Shown in pieces: positions 33,946 through 45,124 of a DNA stretch of 64,000 nt. Source of the stretch: Botryosphaeria dothidea (Eukaryota; Ascomycota; Dothideomycetes; Botryosphaeriales; Botryosphaeriaceae); contig WWBZ02000062.1 in the NCBI GenBank assembly GCA_011503125.2, positions 3,100,001 to 3,164,000 on the forward strand, given 5' to 3'. Numbering within the stretch: position 1 is the first letter of the stretch; each line of letters opens with the position of its first letter. A program made the position numbers and the translations under genes. The notes under the pieces are model-generated. The model saw only the letters and a program-made list of their open reading frames with translations. It had not been told where the DNA came from and did not search any database.

Positions 33946-35898
33946 ATGAGCAACCACCCGCACGACATGTACTACGACAATCCCTCGTCCCGCTCGCCGG
34001 GCTCGCAGCGCCATCAGCCGCAGACGCTGCATCGCCAGCCCTCGCGCCAGTTCGACGCCTACGGCCAACTCAACCAGGGCCTCTACACGCCTGACGACCA
34101 CCAGGCCCGCTATGACGCCTCGCGCTACAACGACCGCCTCAACGCGACCATCCACGCCGGCTACGGCGGCTACGAGCTCGGCGGCGCCCAGGGCTGGAAC
34201 GCGAACGCCTTCGGCCAGAACAACAGCTTGGCCGCCATCAACGCGACCACCAGGATGAAGCCCTCGACCCGCGGTCGCAGCGCTCTCCCAGCCGTATGTT
34301 TCTTCACAGCCCTACAGCCCGTGTCGGTGTACTGACTCATGCTCCAGACTTGGCTCGATCAACCGCAGCAGCAGCTGCCCTCCCTCAACACCTTCTCCGG
34401 CCTCGGTGGCGCCTCGCTGGGCTCCGGCCAGAACATGCCGCAAGGACTCGCCCAGGGCATGGGCCAGCCGCAGATGCGCCAGGACCCCTACGGCCCGTCC
34501 GAGGTCGACGAGGAGCTGATACCCACCGCTATCGTGATCAAGAACATACCCTTCGCCGTCAAGAAGGAGCAGCTCGTGCAGCTGATGACGGATCTGCGCC
34601 TCCCGCTGCCCTACGCCTTCAACTACCACTTCGACAACGGAGTTTTCCGCGGCTTGGCGTTTGCCAACTTCACTACGGCTGAGGAGACAGCAGTCGTGAT
34701 CGAGACGATGAATCACTTTGAGCTGCAGGGCAGGAAATTGCGTGTTGAGTACAAAAAGATGCTTCCGCTGGCGGAGAGGGAGAGAATCGAGAGAGAGAAG
34801 AGAGAACGCAGAGGTCAGCTTGAGGAACAGCACAGGCCCATGGCCGCCTCGCAGCTTCAGAACCAGCCCTCGCTCTCGTCTATGTCGTCTCATGTTCCGC
34901 CAGCCACGTCGCCGTCTCCAGTTAACGGTAGGAAGCCAGGTAACGTGGCCCGGTCAGACCGCTTTGTCAGAACTAACACCCACGATGCAGAGGTCGACAT
35001 GAACGACCCGCAGGTCCTGCAGTTTTACTCGCAGCTGCTCCTCTTCAAGGAGGACCCGAACCGCGATGTCTTGGTATTTCCCTCGACCCTGACCCCGGCC
35101 CAGCGCCGCGTATGTCACACGATAGCGCACCAGATGGGCCTATCACACAACTCCAAGGGCATGGGCGATCAGCGACAGGTGCACGTGTACAAATACCCCG
35201 CCCCCGACACAAGTCCGCCGATGCCACAGATGGCTCCGACAAGCCACCCGCTTGATGCGCAGAGGCGCGGCCTCAACCGTGCTGCCACGACAGATTTCAG
35301 CGATGTTCGTGAGGGCTTTTACGGAGGTACTCTCGGCCGCCAATCATCCGGCCTGCTCGGTTTTCCCGATTCGCCAGGCGGTGGCTTGACTGCCGCCCCC
35401 AACCTCAGAGCCGCCAAGTCATACGCAGATCTGCGCTCATATACGCCATCACCGGTACCTTCAACTGCAAGCTTTCCGGCAACGCTCGGTGGGAACATTA
35501 ACAGGTACCAGGATTACGGCACCACCGCGACCAACCCGAGCCTCACGCCGACTGCGACCTCCATGGCCAACAGGGACGACAGCCTGCTCGTTAACGGCCT
35601 GAGCAGCATGAGTTTGGGTAGCGGCTTTGGACAGGGCGGCAGCCCTCGTGGCCTCCGTGGCATGGTTTCTTGGGAGTCGGACAGGAACCCCGGCCCGATC
35701 GGCGGGCACAGGTCATTCAGCAACAACTACGACGGCGAGCAGAGCCGCGACCGCAGCCAAGGCCTCCCCACCCGCCAGCCTCGTGGGCCCATCCCGGAAC
35801 GCGGTTCCGGCTTCTCTCGCGGAAGACAGAACGGTCATCACGGACGCGGAAGCGATGAGCTTTCGTCTCAATCCGGCGTCGAAATTGTCGTCGAGTGA
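33946..35898 (+). CDS. PIN4: RRM-R3H RNA-binding protein, Pin4/Cip2-like, 611 aa
   Basis: Exons 33946-34293, 34348-34927 and 34991-35898 join in frame to 611 residues. The N-terminal 170 residues are Gln/Tyr/Asn-rich. An RRM lies at about 175-252 (TAIVIKNIPFAVKKEQLVQL as its first strand and helix, FRGLAFANF as the RNP1-like strand), followed by a charged helix (ERERIEREKRERR). An R3H-type segment spans about 320-372 (SQLLLFKEDPNRDVLVFPS, QRRVCHTIAHQMGL). RRM plus R3H is the layout of yeast Pin4 and fission yeast Cip2, cytoplasmic proteins of mRNA and stress control. The tail is Ser/Gly/Arg-rich with RG motifs. The second intron (34928-34990) is 63 nt and free of stops, so an unspliced frame also reads through. 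Confidence 0.88.
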
Positions 35899-37887
35899 AT
35901 GCAGCATACCCCGTCACGCCCATATACGCACTAAAGAAGGAACGGCCGAAAAATATCACAAGAAGCCCCAATTCTTTAATCGCCAGGGGAAAGGGGCTTT
36001 CATGACGTATACGACGAATGATGCTACGAAATGTAGACCACTAACATTACGGAGTTCACGCTCCTCACATCGCCTTCCTTGCTCGATCGATATCCCCAAC
36101 CTTTCCTCCGGATTCGCGAAAAAGAGAATTAGTGACGATTTGGGTACTTGTCTTGCCTTCTGAAAAGAGACGAAGAGAATACAAAAAGCATTTATGGGGG
36201 TGTTGGATTCAAATTTTGGATGCTCGTTGCTGCTGCTGGTGCTGCTGCCGTCGTCGATTCTATTATCTTTCGTGGCCTTTCTTCAGTCATCGCTGGTCCG
36301 TTTTATTTTCGTGCCTTCCCCTTCGTGGCGGGCGGGATCTTGCATTTGTATTATTGAACTGTCTTCTTGTTTTTATCCCTCTTAGTTGTTTTTGGCACTT
36401 GCTAGTTTTACCCTGCTTAGTATTGGTGCGGATTGAAGGCAGGAAACGCAACGCTTTATTGTCTATCCCACGTTTTCCCCCAATACTTTTGCTTTTGAAA
36501 GTTCTTGTTTCCCGTCAAATCTTCCCTTGCAATTATCTTCGATTACCAATCGGCAACGGCGATCACGACAGTAAGTCGTGCAATGAACGACCGAAAAAGA
36601 TCACCGTTCCCCCGCTGCTCGTTCGCTCGCCTGCATTCGCCCTAAGCACTCTTTGGCGAACTGCCGCGGGTTTGATGAGCACGGTTCGTAAACGGTCCCA
36701 TCCTCGAAAGAACGATACCAAAGAGGAAATGCGTTAACGCCCTTTTTCATGATCGAGATGCCATTTTAATGCATACACGACGACCGCAACGCCCCATTTT
36801 CACACACAAATGCATAGCATCGAGCAGAGAAAATTTCAAAGCAATGGAACGATCAAACACCCATCAACCTCTATGGGGGGTTGGAACCGTAGGCCGGGAA
36901 ATGAAATTACTACTATTTTCGGAATTGGGGGATCCACCGAACGAAGCTTATATTACCTGTGGGGACATTTTGGACTCATCTCTCTCGGATTCCTAAATTT
37001 GGTGGATGAATTCGCATATCACTTTCTTCTCTTTCTCTCCCCCTCTTCTCCTGGAATCAACTTTGCCGGTCTTCCGATCCACACACCGCTACCGCCACCT
37101 CCGCCTCCGCCACCGCCAACGCTTGTCTGGTTTCGGATGTTCATGGGAAACTGTGGGCTGTGCAGGAATATGTTTTTCTTTTGGGCATCGTCACATTGGG
37201 GCGAGGATTAGTGCGCCTGTAATCTCTCTCACTCTTGCACTTCCCTCGTCATAACCTCCTTGGTTCATGTTTTTATGCTCATCGTCTTGTTTGCTGTTGC
37301 TCCTTTTTGACAGTTTCTTTCGCGGATGCCTTTTGGGATCCACCTTTTCCCTCTGATTTTGGTTTTGCTCGTGTTTTTTTCTCTACCTGTTGTTTTTCTT
37401 CTCGAATCAAGATTGGGTTCGTCATTGAATGAAGGTAGTAGGTTAAGATTGGAAAAGGGTGGGGTGGCTGATCTGATTCGTTGGTCACTAATCAACGCCT
37501 ATTGAGGGTAGTCGAATTGTTGTTTTCCGCGATTCCGTAAGTTTAGTTCATGCGTATTTTTTGTGTTCCTGCTTTTCTCGTCTCCTTTTCTCGATTCATA
37601 GTGTCTGGTCCTCTCTCGTTCGATGCAAGGGACATTGCTTCTTTGGGAAGACTGGGCTCGTGGTTCTTGGGGATTTGGGCGGTTTAGTTTGATTTTTGCG
37701 GTGCTGGCAAATGGTATTGTGGTTGCTGGAGGTTTGTGATGTTGGGGTGTAGTGCGGTGCGGTGAGGTCTAGTAGGGAAGGGGGGACGGGGGGGGGTTAT
37801 GCAGAGTATATAACTGGCAATGCGAAGCACTTTTTTTTTCTTAATCTGTTCTTCTGGTCTCTTTTTCGTCCAGATGCTGGTTTGTCA

Positions 37888-37893
37888 AATAAA
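37888..37893 (+). terminator. Putative polyadenylation signal AATAAA
   Basis: It ends the 2 kb T-rich plus-strand stretch that follows the RRM-R3H gene. If used by that gene, the 3' UTR would be about 2 kb. Confidence 0.3.
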
Positions 37894-38172
37894 CGGGAAA
37901 TACATCCGTAATATTTCTATGTGGCCGTGACGTAAAATGTGGGTTTCTTGGGTCGGCATGGGACTGCGTAGTGGTTGGGAGGGTTTCTGTTTCCCCTCTC
38001 GCTGATCCCTTCTTCCCCAACCAGTGAGGGGAAAGGTACCCGAAGCACGTGCAGGCTGCGCGTGTTTTTTTTGAGATTCTTCATGCAAGTGATCTTCGCT
38101 ACGACCGGGATTTTAGCGATGCCGGTCATAATTTGTCTTTTAATCGTTTCAAGCCGGCTATCTGCTTACGTG

Positions 38173-38206
38173 GTAGCTAGCTAGCTAGCCAGCTACCTAC
38201 CTACCT
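38173..38206. repeat. TAGC/CTAC tetranucleotide tract
   Basis: Four GCTA-type units are followed by CCAG and then three CTAC units. The first half is self-complementary. Confidence 0.7.
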
Positions 38207-38755
38207 TCTGCTCTTTTTTTCGTGAGCAAGTACACAGGTGGCAGCAGCGATTTAATATCGGGAACGTTTCAAATGCGGCGTTCATATCCGAGCAAAAGCT
38301 TCTCGCGAGACTAACCTTCAGTTGTCTCAAGGGGCGTATGGGGTGATATCCAACTCCAAAAATAGCGGGGAAAACATGATACATCATATGTAGCCTGCTC
38401 GGAAGCATCGATTCACCTAGTTCCTCAGCATTTGCTGAAGAAGATTCCCTGATGCAACCTTGTGAGCCTAGCCAGGCGTCGTTTTCATTCGCTACCTTCC
38501 GGCTTCATAGCTTCAGAATAAGAAGAGATGAGAAGGAAAATTACATGTCACGTAGTCCCTGGACGCCATAATCCCACATCATCTATCCCTTTTAGCGCCG
38601 TGCCATGAGAAAAAAAGCTTGAGCTTATCGCCCTGTCAAGGCGGGCAAGAAAAGCGAGTGTCTTTCCATGTTCATGCAAAATGCAAGACCGCGCGGAGGG
38701 AGAAATTAAAAACAACGGCCAGAACGAAAATATTATATGCACGAAAGGCTTTTTT

Positions 38756-39988
38756 TTACGTGCCCTTCTTCTTCCCCCTCAACGTCTGGCCCTGGCCCTG
38801 GAAGTGCGGCTTGTCATCATCCGTACCATCCTTCGCCTCCTTGCCCTTGACCGGCTTGATCTCGTACCCGAAGAACAGCTTGCCCGGTGGCAGGCGCAGC
38901 GGCTGCGGACCGTTGTTGGTGCGGCGGACAGCCGGCGGCGCGGCGGCGTTCGTCGAGGCGCCAGCCACGGGCGTCGAGGCTTTCGGCGTCGGTGCCTTGC
39001 TGCCGCGCTTGGACGACGACAGCTTGTGGCCACCGGACAGGAAGTTCGAGGACACGGCCTTGGCGCCCGCGGCGGCCGTGGTGGACGATGGCGCGATGGC
39101 GGCGTAGTTGATGGCCTGTGCCATGCTGCCGTGCGAGTGCAGTGTGCCGCCGCCGGGCAGGTTGGGGGCGCCGCTGGCGCCGCTGCGCGGCGTGCTGGTG
39201 CCACTCGGGGCAACGCGTTGGGGCTCTTCGTAGCCGACGGGCGGCGCGAAGTCGACGGACAGGTCGGTCTCGAGCGTGCAGATGGCGTGCGAGGCTTGGT
39301 CGGGCTTGACCTCGAGCACGGCGATGCTGTAGACTTGGTCGTTGTAGGAAAAGGTGAAGATGTCGCCGACCGTCAGGCACGAGAAGTTGCGGAAGGCTTG
39401 CTCGAGGACCGCTTTGGGGTCCGAGATGTCGAGGAAGTCGGGCGATTGCGGTTGCAGCTTGATGAAGTTGCCGAGCGGCAGGTCCGTCGACTTGATCTGG
39501 ATCAGGTCGCCCGGCTCGAGGTCGAGCGTCTGCATGAGCTGTGGTTTCCGATGTGTGTCAGCGCTTGGTTCTTCTTGCGAATCCGCGAATGTATGCACGT
39601 ACCCAGTACGGTAGATATATCTTGCCCTCCTCGGCCGTGAACTCTAGCACACCGGCGTGGGTGCGCTTCTGGGCGGTGCCGTTGATCAACTCAAACAGCA
39701 TCGGGTACGTGATGTGTAGGCGTGTCAACTTGTCAAGGGCGGAGGGTGGTAGGAAGACCTTGCCGCCGTGATTGGCTTCGTCGCGTTCCGGACCGGGCAT
39801 CATGGCGACGGGGTAGCAGCGGAAGTACTCGTCGAAGCGGCGGGGCTGGCCGCCGCGCATGCCCATGGCGGCTTGGTACATGGCCATCGGATCGTCGTTG
39901 TCGTAGTAGTTGCCGCCGAACTGCAAGGAGAGCTTGTTAGCGGGGTGTATTTGTGGATGGGCGGCGGCGAGAAGGGCAGACATACCAT
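38756..39988 (-). CDS. UFD1: Ufd1, Cdc48/p97 cofactor, 367 aa
   Basis: Exons, in coding order, are 39988-39986 (ATG only), 39920-39603 and 39538-38756; all join in phase 0. The 65-nt first intron has a perfect GTATGT donor, GCTAAC branch and CTTGCAG acceptor. The product starts MFGGNYYDNDDP and continues with the Ufd1 signature RFDEYFRCYPVAMM, VFLPPSALDKL, HAGVLEFTAEEGKIYLP, DLPLGNFIKLQPQ and LTVGDIFTFSYND. A C-terminal SHP box (HFQGQGQTL, FxGxGxxL) is the usual p97-binding motif. Ufd1 with Npl4 recruits Cdc48 to ubiquitylated proteins in ER-associated degradation. It shares a 362-bp divergent promoter with LIN1. Skipping the first intron would make annotators start at MSALLAAAHP inside the intron. 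Confidence 0.93.
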
Positions 39989-40350
39989 GGTGGCGACGGG
40001 CTATTAGCTCAGTGGATGGCGGTGGTCGGGAATGGGTGACGCTGGAGGGTGGGAGATGGCACTGGATGTGTTTTGCGGGGATGTGAGGTGTCGGCGGCGT
40101 TTGGAGCTTAGTCGGTGGTGGTGAATTGAGAGCTGTGCTGGAGCTTTCGGGATGACGCAGGCGACGGAGCAGCCGCCCGCCTCGCCGCGCGCGCCAAAAG
40201 ACTGCGCGACCCTCAGCCTTTTCACAACAACCAAAACAACCCCGAACAGACACGCACCTGTACCTTCATCGCCTGCCACTTTTCATCCCGCGACCACTCT
40301 CCTTGCATCTGGCTACAGCTTCATCCTAAATTCGCCCACTCGCGCACACA
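39989..40350. promoter_or_regulatory. Divergent promoter UFD1 / LIN1
   Basis: Only 362 bases separate the two ATGs, so the 5' UTRs and core promoters of both genes must lie here. No TATA box is obvious. Confidence 0.7.
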
Positions 40351-41730
40351 ATGTCTGCGTCGCGCCCCAAACGTGCGCCGGACCTGCCCTTCCCTGGCGA
40401 GGCTGCGTCGCTCGACTCCAACAAAAAGCCGCGCTTCGACTACCGAAACCCCTCGACGCTTGCTGCCGATGCACCAGAGGAAGATGCCATCCTCGAGGCC
40501 GACGAGATCGGCAAGGCCCAGCGCCAAACCAAGCGCAACGCCGTGAAAATCGACGGCTACGAGTCCGACTCCAGCGAGGAAAACTTCGACACACGCGCCG
40601 AGGAGAAGGCGCGCGCAGCGAAGGAGGCAGAGGCTGGGAGCAAGGATGAGGAGGACGCGGATATGTTTGCGGATTTAGAGGAGGACTTCAAGGATGGCGA
40701 TGAGGATGAGGACCTCAACCAGGAAGGGAAGAAGAAGAAGAAGAGCGTTAAATTTCTTGAGGAGCATGAGATTGAGGGACAGGTTTCAAACAGCAAGTCA
40801 GGTGGCCATGTGTCAGCAGACTTCTCGTTGGATGGCAAGGGCAAAGGAAAGGCGAAAGGTGACGACGAGGACACCAGCAGTGAGAGTGGTGGGGATGAGG
40901 AGCGTGATAAGATCGACTCCGACATGGATGAGGAACTAGGAGCGGGATCCAAGAAGAAACACGCGCCCAAGTTGGACGCCTTCAACATGAAGCAGGAGCA
41001 GGAGGAAGGCCGTTTTGACGACCAGGGCAACTACATCCGAAAGGCCAATGATCCGGACTCCGTGCACGATACATGGTTGGAGGGTCTTTCGAAGAAGGAT
41101 ATGAAGGCCGCTAAGGCCGCTGAAGAGAAGCGCGAAGAGGAGCGCCGCCGACGCGCACTTGCTGATGATCAAGTGCTCACCAGCGATATCCTGGCCACCC
41201 TAATTAAAAACATGGAGCGCGGCGAGACGGTTCTCGAGGCGCTGGCTCGCTTCGCTAAAGGCAAGAAGAAGGAGAAACCAAAGCCCAAGTGGCAAAAGAA
41301 CAAGCGGAAAGCGAATGGTGGTGAGGAGAACGGAGAAGCAATGGATGTGGATCCTGCACAGAAAGAAGAAGACCCGGCAGAGAAGCGCCGCCGTGAAACC
41401 GTTGAGGCTATTACTGGCGCCGCTGATCAACTGCTTACGCGCGGTGATACGGAAATTTATGAAAAGGAGCGCGAGTTGCTGGTACGACAATATAAGCGCG
41501 AGACGGGCGACGATTGGGTAGACCCGCCAAAAGAGGAGATCACAGAGGATGAACCGGAAACAAAGATGTGGGAGTACAGGTGGTCGGACGCTAGAGACGG
41601 AGGCGAAAGACATGGACCTTATGATGGCCAGACAATGAACGCTTGGAACGATGCAGGGTACTTCGGGGAAGGGGTAGAGTTTAGACGAGTAGGCGAGTCG
41701 GGCTGGGAAAAAGTGGTGGACTTTCTGTAA
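40351..41730 (+). CDS. LIN1: Lin1/CD2BP2-like GYF-domain U5 snRNP protein, 459 aa
   Basis: One exon, ATG at 40351. The N terminus has the family segment KKPRFDYRNPS, then long Asp/Glu/Lys stretches including YESDSSEENFD, KKKKKSVKFLEEHEIEGQ and FNMKQEQEEGRFDDQGNYIR, followed by DTWLEGLSKKDM. The C-terminal GYF domain (about residues 406-459) contains MWEYRW, HGPYDGQTMNAWNDAGYFG and GVEFRR. This order of blocks matches yeast Lin1 and human CD2BP2, which bind Prp6/Prp8-related U5 snRNP components through the GYF domain in the nucleus. Length is normal for fungal members. Confidence 0.93.
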   Translation: MSASRPKRAPDLPFPGEAASLDSNKKPRFDYRNPSTLAADAPEEDAILEADEIGKAQRQTKRNAVKIDGYESDSSEENFDTRAEEKARAAKEAEAGSKDEEDADMFADLEEDFKDGDEDEDLNQEGKKKKKSVKFLEEHEIEGQVSNSKSGGHVSADFSLDGKGKGKAKGDDEDTSSESGGDEERDKIDSDMDEELGAGSKKKHAPKLDAFNMKQEQEEGRFDDQGNYIRKANDPDSVHDTWLEGLSKKDMKAAKAAEEKREEERRRRALADDQVLTSDILATLIKNMERGETVLEALARFAKGKKKEKPKPKWQKNKRKANGGEENGEAMDVDPAQKEEDPAEKRRRETVEAITGAADQLLTRGDTEIYEKERELLVRQYKRETGDDWVDPPKEEITEDEPETKMWEYRWSDARDGGERHGPYDGQTMNAWNDAGYFGEGVEFRRVGESGWEKVVDFL

Positions 41731-42790
41731 CCTGAAAATCATTGCAGGCTGGTGGACGGGCTTGAGCAAAATCTGTAAAATTGGCTATAGCGTGGACCGC
41801 ATTAGCATAACTTGACTGCTTATCTTCACTGCTCCTTGGATGTTGCGCTGCTTGTGTGGCCGGTGTGCGGACATCAGAGCACCAGAATTTCAGTGGTGCA
41901 CCGGAATATGCTAGTTGTAGAAGTTACTGCCAGAGAAACTATTGTTGTGCTCGCATATCTAGGTATCATTGGTTCGACATGATCGGTTGGTTTCAAAAAG
42001 AAAAATGGAAATTATACCACGCCTCCCGCGTGATGGAATAGACTGAAACCACCAACTATGCGAGTTCCTACAAGAAGATATTTAACCTCTAAGCTATCAT
42101 CTACAGCATATATCAGAAGGGCCCAGGGGATTAATAGAGGCTTCTTTTCATGTACAACAGGGTGCTTGAGTAGCGGCGGAGCTCAAATATATTTGCAAGA
42201 TTATCGATTTTACTTTGTTCCGTGACGTCCAAATAGAGTCTCAGTGTGGGATGCAGAGAACTTGTGATCCAATCTCCTATGTTGTGAAAGCCGCTCGGAG
42301 TCACCCCCTCATGTATGCGTGCGCTGTAGCAGGACGAATCTCGAAACGTGTAACACTGGATTTCGCAAGCACCATCACGAAGACCGTCCTGGTGGCTCGT
42401 TGTAATAATGCCCTGACGTTCCTAAAGACATTTTGGACGCGTCGAGCGCGTGTTGCAAAGTATTCACCATGAGATGCGGCTGTGTTTCGTGGAGGCTGGG
42501 GAAGCTTCCATGTTAAGCGCTCCATCACTCACATCTCAACACCAAAAGGTGTTTGCTACCTACCGCACGGGCCCTTTTCGAAGCCTTCTGCAAGAAATGA
42601 CTGACTGTTCGAAATGTGTTAAGAGGGCCTCAGTGGGAAACATGTCAATATATATCCCCTTCGAGCATCCGAGGATGAACTATCAGAACCGCACTCTTCG
42701 GCACTCCAACACACCCTCCACCCACTACCCCTCAGAAGCCCCTTCCCATTTGCTTTTCAACCTCTTATTTTCTACGACAGCTACCACAAC
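41731..42790. other. Intergenic, no gene seen
   Basis: AT-richer than the flanking genes, with no supported coding frame. The last 150 bases are C-rich and precede the ATG at 42791. Confidence 0.4.
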
Positions 42791-45124
42791 ATGCCATCAG
42801 GTATCGCCTTGGACTTTCGCGTCATTCGCGCAGACGCATCGCAATTCGTGCGTCGAGGCGACCCAGCATTGCCGGCCGGGAACTCACCCACTCCACCGAG
42901 AGACAATATCGGCATCATGGTGCGACAGGGAAGGGAACATTTGGTCATTTTCAGGGAAATGAAGGATACCCCTAACCACCAAGTAAGTACTGTCAAGCTC
43001 CCGGACTCCGCACGTCCCGACCTCCGCTGGGTTGCCGCGGGTCTGACCGCCAACTCATTCAACCCGCCGGTGCTAACTTCGAAAAAGGTGTCCGAGGCGA
43101 ATGAAGATGGAACAATTGCCTCATCCCGGAGACTCACAGAGCAGTTCACAAAGAGGAAGCACGAATCAAGCTCCTCTGCTAAAGGAAAGGGGCATGGGGT
43201 GGAGAAATTGTCCACGGCAGTGAGCCAGACTGCAATTGATGAACCTCGCAAGGTAAGAAACATCTATGAAGCAGTTGTTACCTCTTGTGCCCAAGCTCAC
43301 TATCCACAGAAGATCACAAGTAACCAACGATCCGCCAAAGCTCAGGTCGTCAAGCCTTCTGTTGGTTCCCAGCCAAGCAATAAAAGGGGCTCCGCTGGGA
43401 TATCAGCCGGGAAATCTTCAACTTCTCATCACCATACAGCCCAGCGAGATGCAAAGGGAATCATAGAGCAAGAGCAGGCCGCCAAAGCGATTGAGGCAAA
43501 CACACGCAAGAGACGGAACAATCAACGGGGGTATGGTAACGAAGAGTCCCTGAACAATGGAACAAAGACTCACCGTCGTCAACATCAAGGCAAGCCTGCC
43601 GACCTTCCTAGCGAGATCCAGAGTAAGAGAGACGTAGTCAAGCCTCCATCTACAGTCGCGGACAGCGCGGACCCAAGGATTGGCCGGTGGCTCGCCGGCG
43701 TAGAGACAACCACCAAATCCGAGAGCGGGGAACCTGAGAAGTCCAAACTGAAAGAATCGCCCCCTCCGACAGCTCTCACTCCTTCGAAGATCTCCAAGAA
43801 GCACTCATACACTTCTCACCTAGCTTCCATAGACAATCACTCAAAAGAACATCGGGAAGGCGTTCGCCGTGTCGGAGGGAGCCACCGGAGCAAGACGTTC
43901 GAAGAGATTAGTGCAGTCCGGACCGAAGAGACTCCTCACTGTGCTATCCATATCACGGAAACGTACATCAGGATACCACTACGGACGAGGGATACCGAGA
44001 TGCGTGTCAGGAGGGAAAAATCCACTTCAGTCAACTCTCCCACAACGGACGTGGCAACTCATACATCCTCGCCGACGACCGTGACCAATAGTGGCACCTC
44101 ATCTCTCTACAGTCTACAATTCCGGGGGTCTCAACAAGACCGCAAGAGTAATAGGGCCAGCGAGACTCCGTCCTGGGCCTACTCAGACCCAAGCTCTGTT
44201 GTCAGCACGTGCGGCGGATCTCCGGTCCCGAACTCCTTTCTTCCTTCGAACATCAAGACTCACGCTTCCACACTCGGTGAGATCTCCACCACAGGACGCG
44301 GCAGCACCGTTCCAAGCAGCCAGACCAGCTCCGCCTCCGTCAGACTGAGCTTCCCCGTCTTCATCGAGAAGACGTGGCACCTCCTCCGCAAGGCCGACCC
44401 GTCTTTGCCGTCCTTCAAGAAAGCCGAGCACTTCGGCGACCACAAAGACAGAGACACGGATCTCTGGCTGGGCCTACACAACCCCATCGTCGTCAAACTC
44501 CCATCGACCACCCTCCTCGCCCACATCCCCGTCTTCCGGGACCTCCTGACCCCAGACTCGCACTTCTGCCTCGGGAAGTGCGGCTTCTCCACCCCACGCT
44601 ACGCGCTCTGCATCAGCGTCAACGAGAGCCGCGCCCTCGAGTTCAGCGCCGCAGCGAAGCTGCGGGATCTCGACGCGGCCCCGGCCGACGACCACACGCG
44701 GCACGTGAAACACAACCTCCTCGACTTCTTCCGGGCGCTGCACGGGCGGCCGGTGCGCGACGTCGCCAACCTGCGCAGCGCGCTGCAGCGCGTCCGGCGG
44801 TACTTCGACTGCCCCGCGGCGGTCGCGCGCTGCCTCCGCAGCGTCGAGCGCGGGCAGGCGGCAGCGCTGGAGGCCGCGGTCAGGGCCGAGCCGCGCGAGT
44901 GCTTGCGCTTCGGGCATCGGTACGGCGCGGCGAGGATGTTTGAGGTGGCGTTTGGCGAGGTTGCGCGGCGGGCGGCGAGGGAGCGGGATGGCGGCGCGTA
45001 TCTGAGGGGTGTGCCGTCGGCTGTGCGGGATGTGGTGGAGATGAAGGTGGGCATGTTGCGGAATGTGATTGACGAGGACACGATGTGGAAGCGTGCGTGG
45101 AAAGCCATGGACGGGGAGTGGTAG
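42791..45124 (+). CDS. Unassigned protein, weakly BTB-like C-terminal region, about 723 aa
   Basis: An uninterrupted frame of 777 codons starts at ATG 42791, but two introns probably lie inside it. One is 42983-43087 (105 nt, perfect GTAAGT donor, GCTAAC branch, AAG acceptor), the other 43253-43309 (57 nt, GTAAGA donor, CCACAG acceptor). Both are multiples of three, in phase 0 and free of stops. Removing both gives 723 residues. The middle is basic and disordered (KRRNNQRGYGNEES, HRRQHQGKP). The C-terminal 250 residues are folded-looking; one stretch (LWLGLHNPIVVKLPSTTLLA, then HIPVFRDLL) recalls the BTB/POZ start, where a hidden beta strand precedes LxAHSxVFxxLL, but this is weak. GC content rises sharply after about 44.5 kb. 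Confidence 0.65.
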   Translation: MPSGIALDFRVIRADASQFVRRGDPALPAGNSPTPPRDNIGIMVRQGREHLVIFREMKDTPNHQVSTVKLPDSARPDLRWVAAGLTANSFNPPVLTSKKVSEANEDGTIASSRRLTEQFTKRKHESSSSAKGKGHGVEKLSTAVSQTAIDEPRKVRNIYEAVVTSCAQAHYPQKITSNQRSAKAQVVKPSVGSQPSNKRGSAGISAGKSSTSHHHTAQRDAKGIIEQEQAAKAIEANTRKRRNNQRGYGNEESLNNGTKTHRRQHQGKPADLPSEIQSKRDVVKPPSTVADSADPRIGRWLAGVETTTKSESGEPEKSKLKESPPPTALTPSKISKKHSYTSHLASIDNHSKEHREGVRRVGGSHRSKTFEEISAVRTEETPHCAIHITETYIRIPLRTRDTEMRVRREKSTSVNSPTTDVATHTSSPTTVTNSGTSSLYSLQFRGSQQDRKSNRASETPSWAYSDPSSVVSTCGGSPVPNSFLPSNIKTHASTLGEISTTGRGSTVPSSQTSSASVRLSFPVFIEKTWHLLRKADPSLPSFKKAEHFGDHKDRDTDLWLGLHNPIVVKLPSTTLLAHIPVFRDLLTPDSHFCLGKCGFSTPRYALCISVNESRALEFSAAAKLRDLDAAPADDHTRHVKHNLLDFFRALHGRPVRDVANLRSALQRVRRYFDCPAAVARCLRSVERGQAAALEAAVRAEPRECLRFGHRYGAARMFEVAFGEVARRAARERDGGAYLRGVPSAVRDVVEMKVGMLRNVIDEDTMWKRAWKAMDGEW

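Larger units (their letters stand above)
35899..38755. other. Long T-rich 3' flank, no supported gene
   Basis: From 35.9 to 37.9 kb the plus strand is markedly T-rich with no convincing coding frame, ending near an AATAAA at 37888. It looks like a very long 3' UTR of the RNA-binding gene or a non-coding transcript. A tetranucleotide tract is at 38173-38206. The right end is the 3' flank of UFD1 on the other strand. Confidence 0.45.

Noticed and set aside
36132..36737. 201-codon plus-strand frame in the T-rich region
   Set aside because: Leu/Phe/Cys-rich composition is that expected from translating T-rich non-coding DNA.
39558..40253. UFD1 frame starting at MSALLAAAHP or further upstream
   Set aside because: The start lies inside an intron with perfect donor, branch and acceptor; the spliced Met-FGGNYY start fits the family better. 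It is kept only as a possible isoform.
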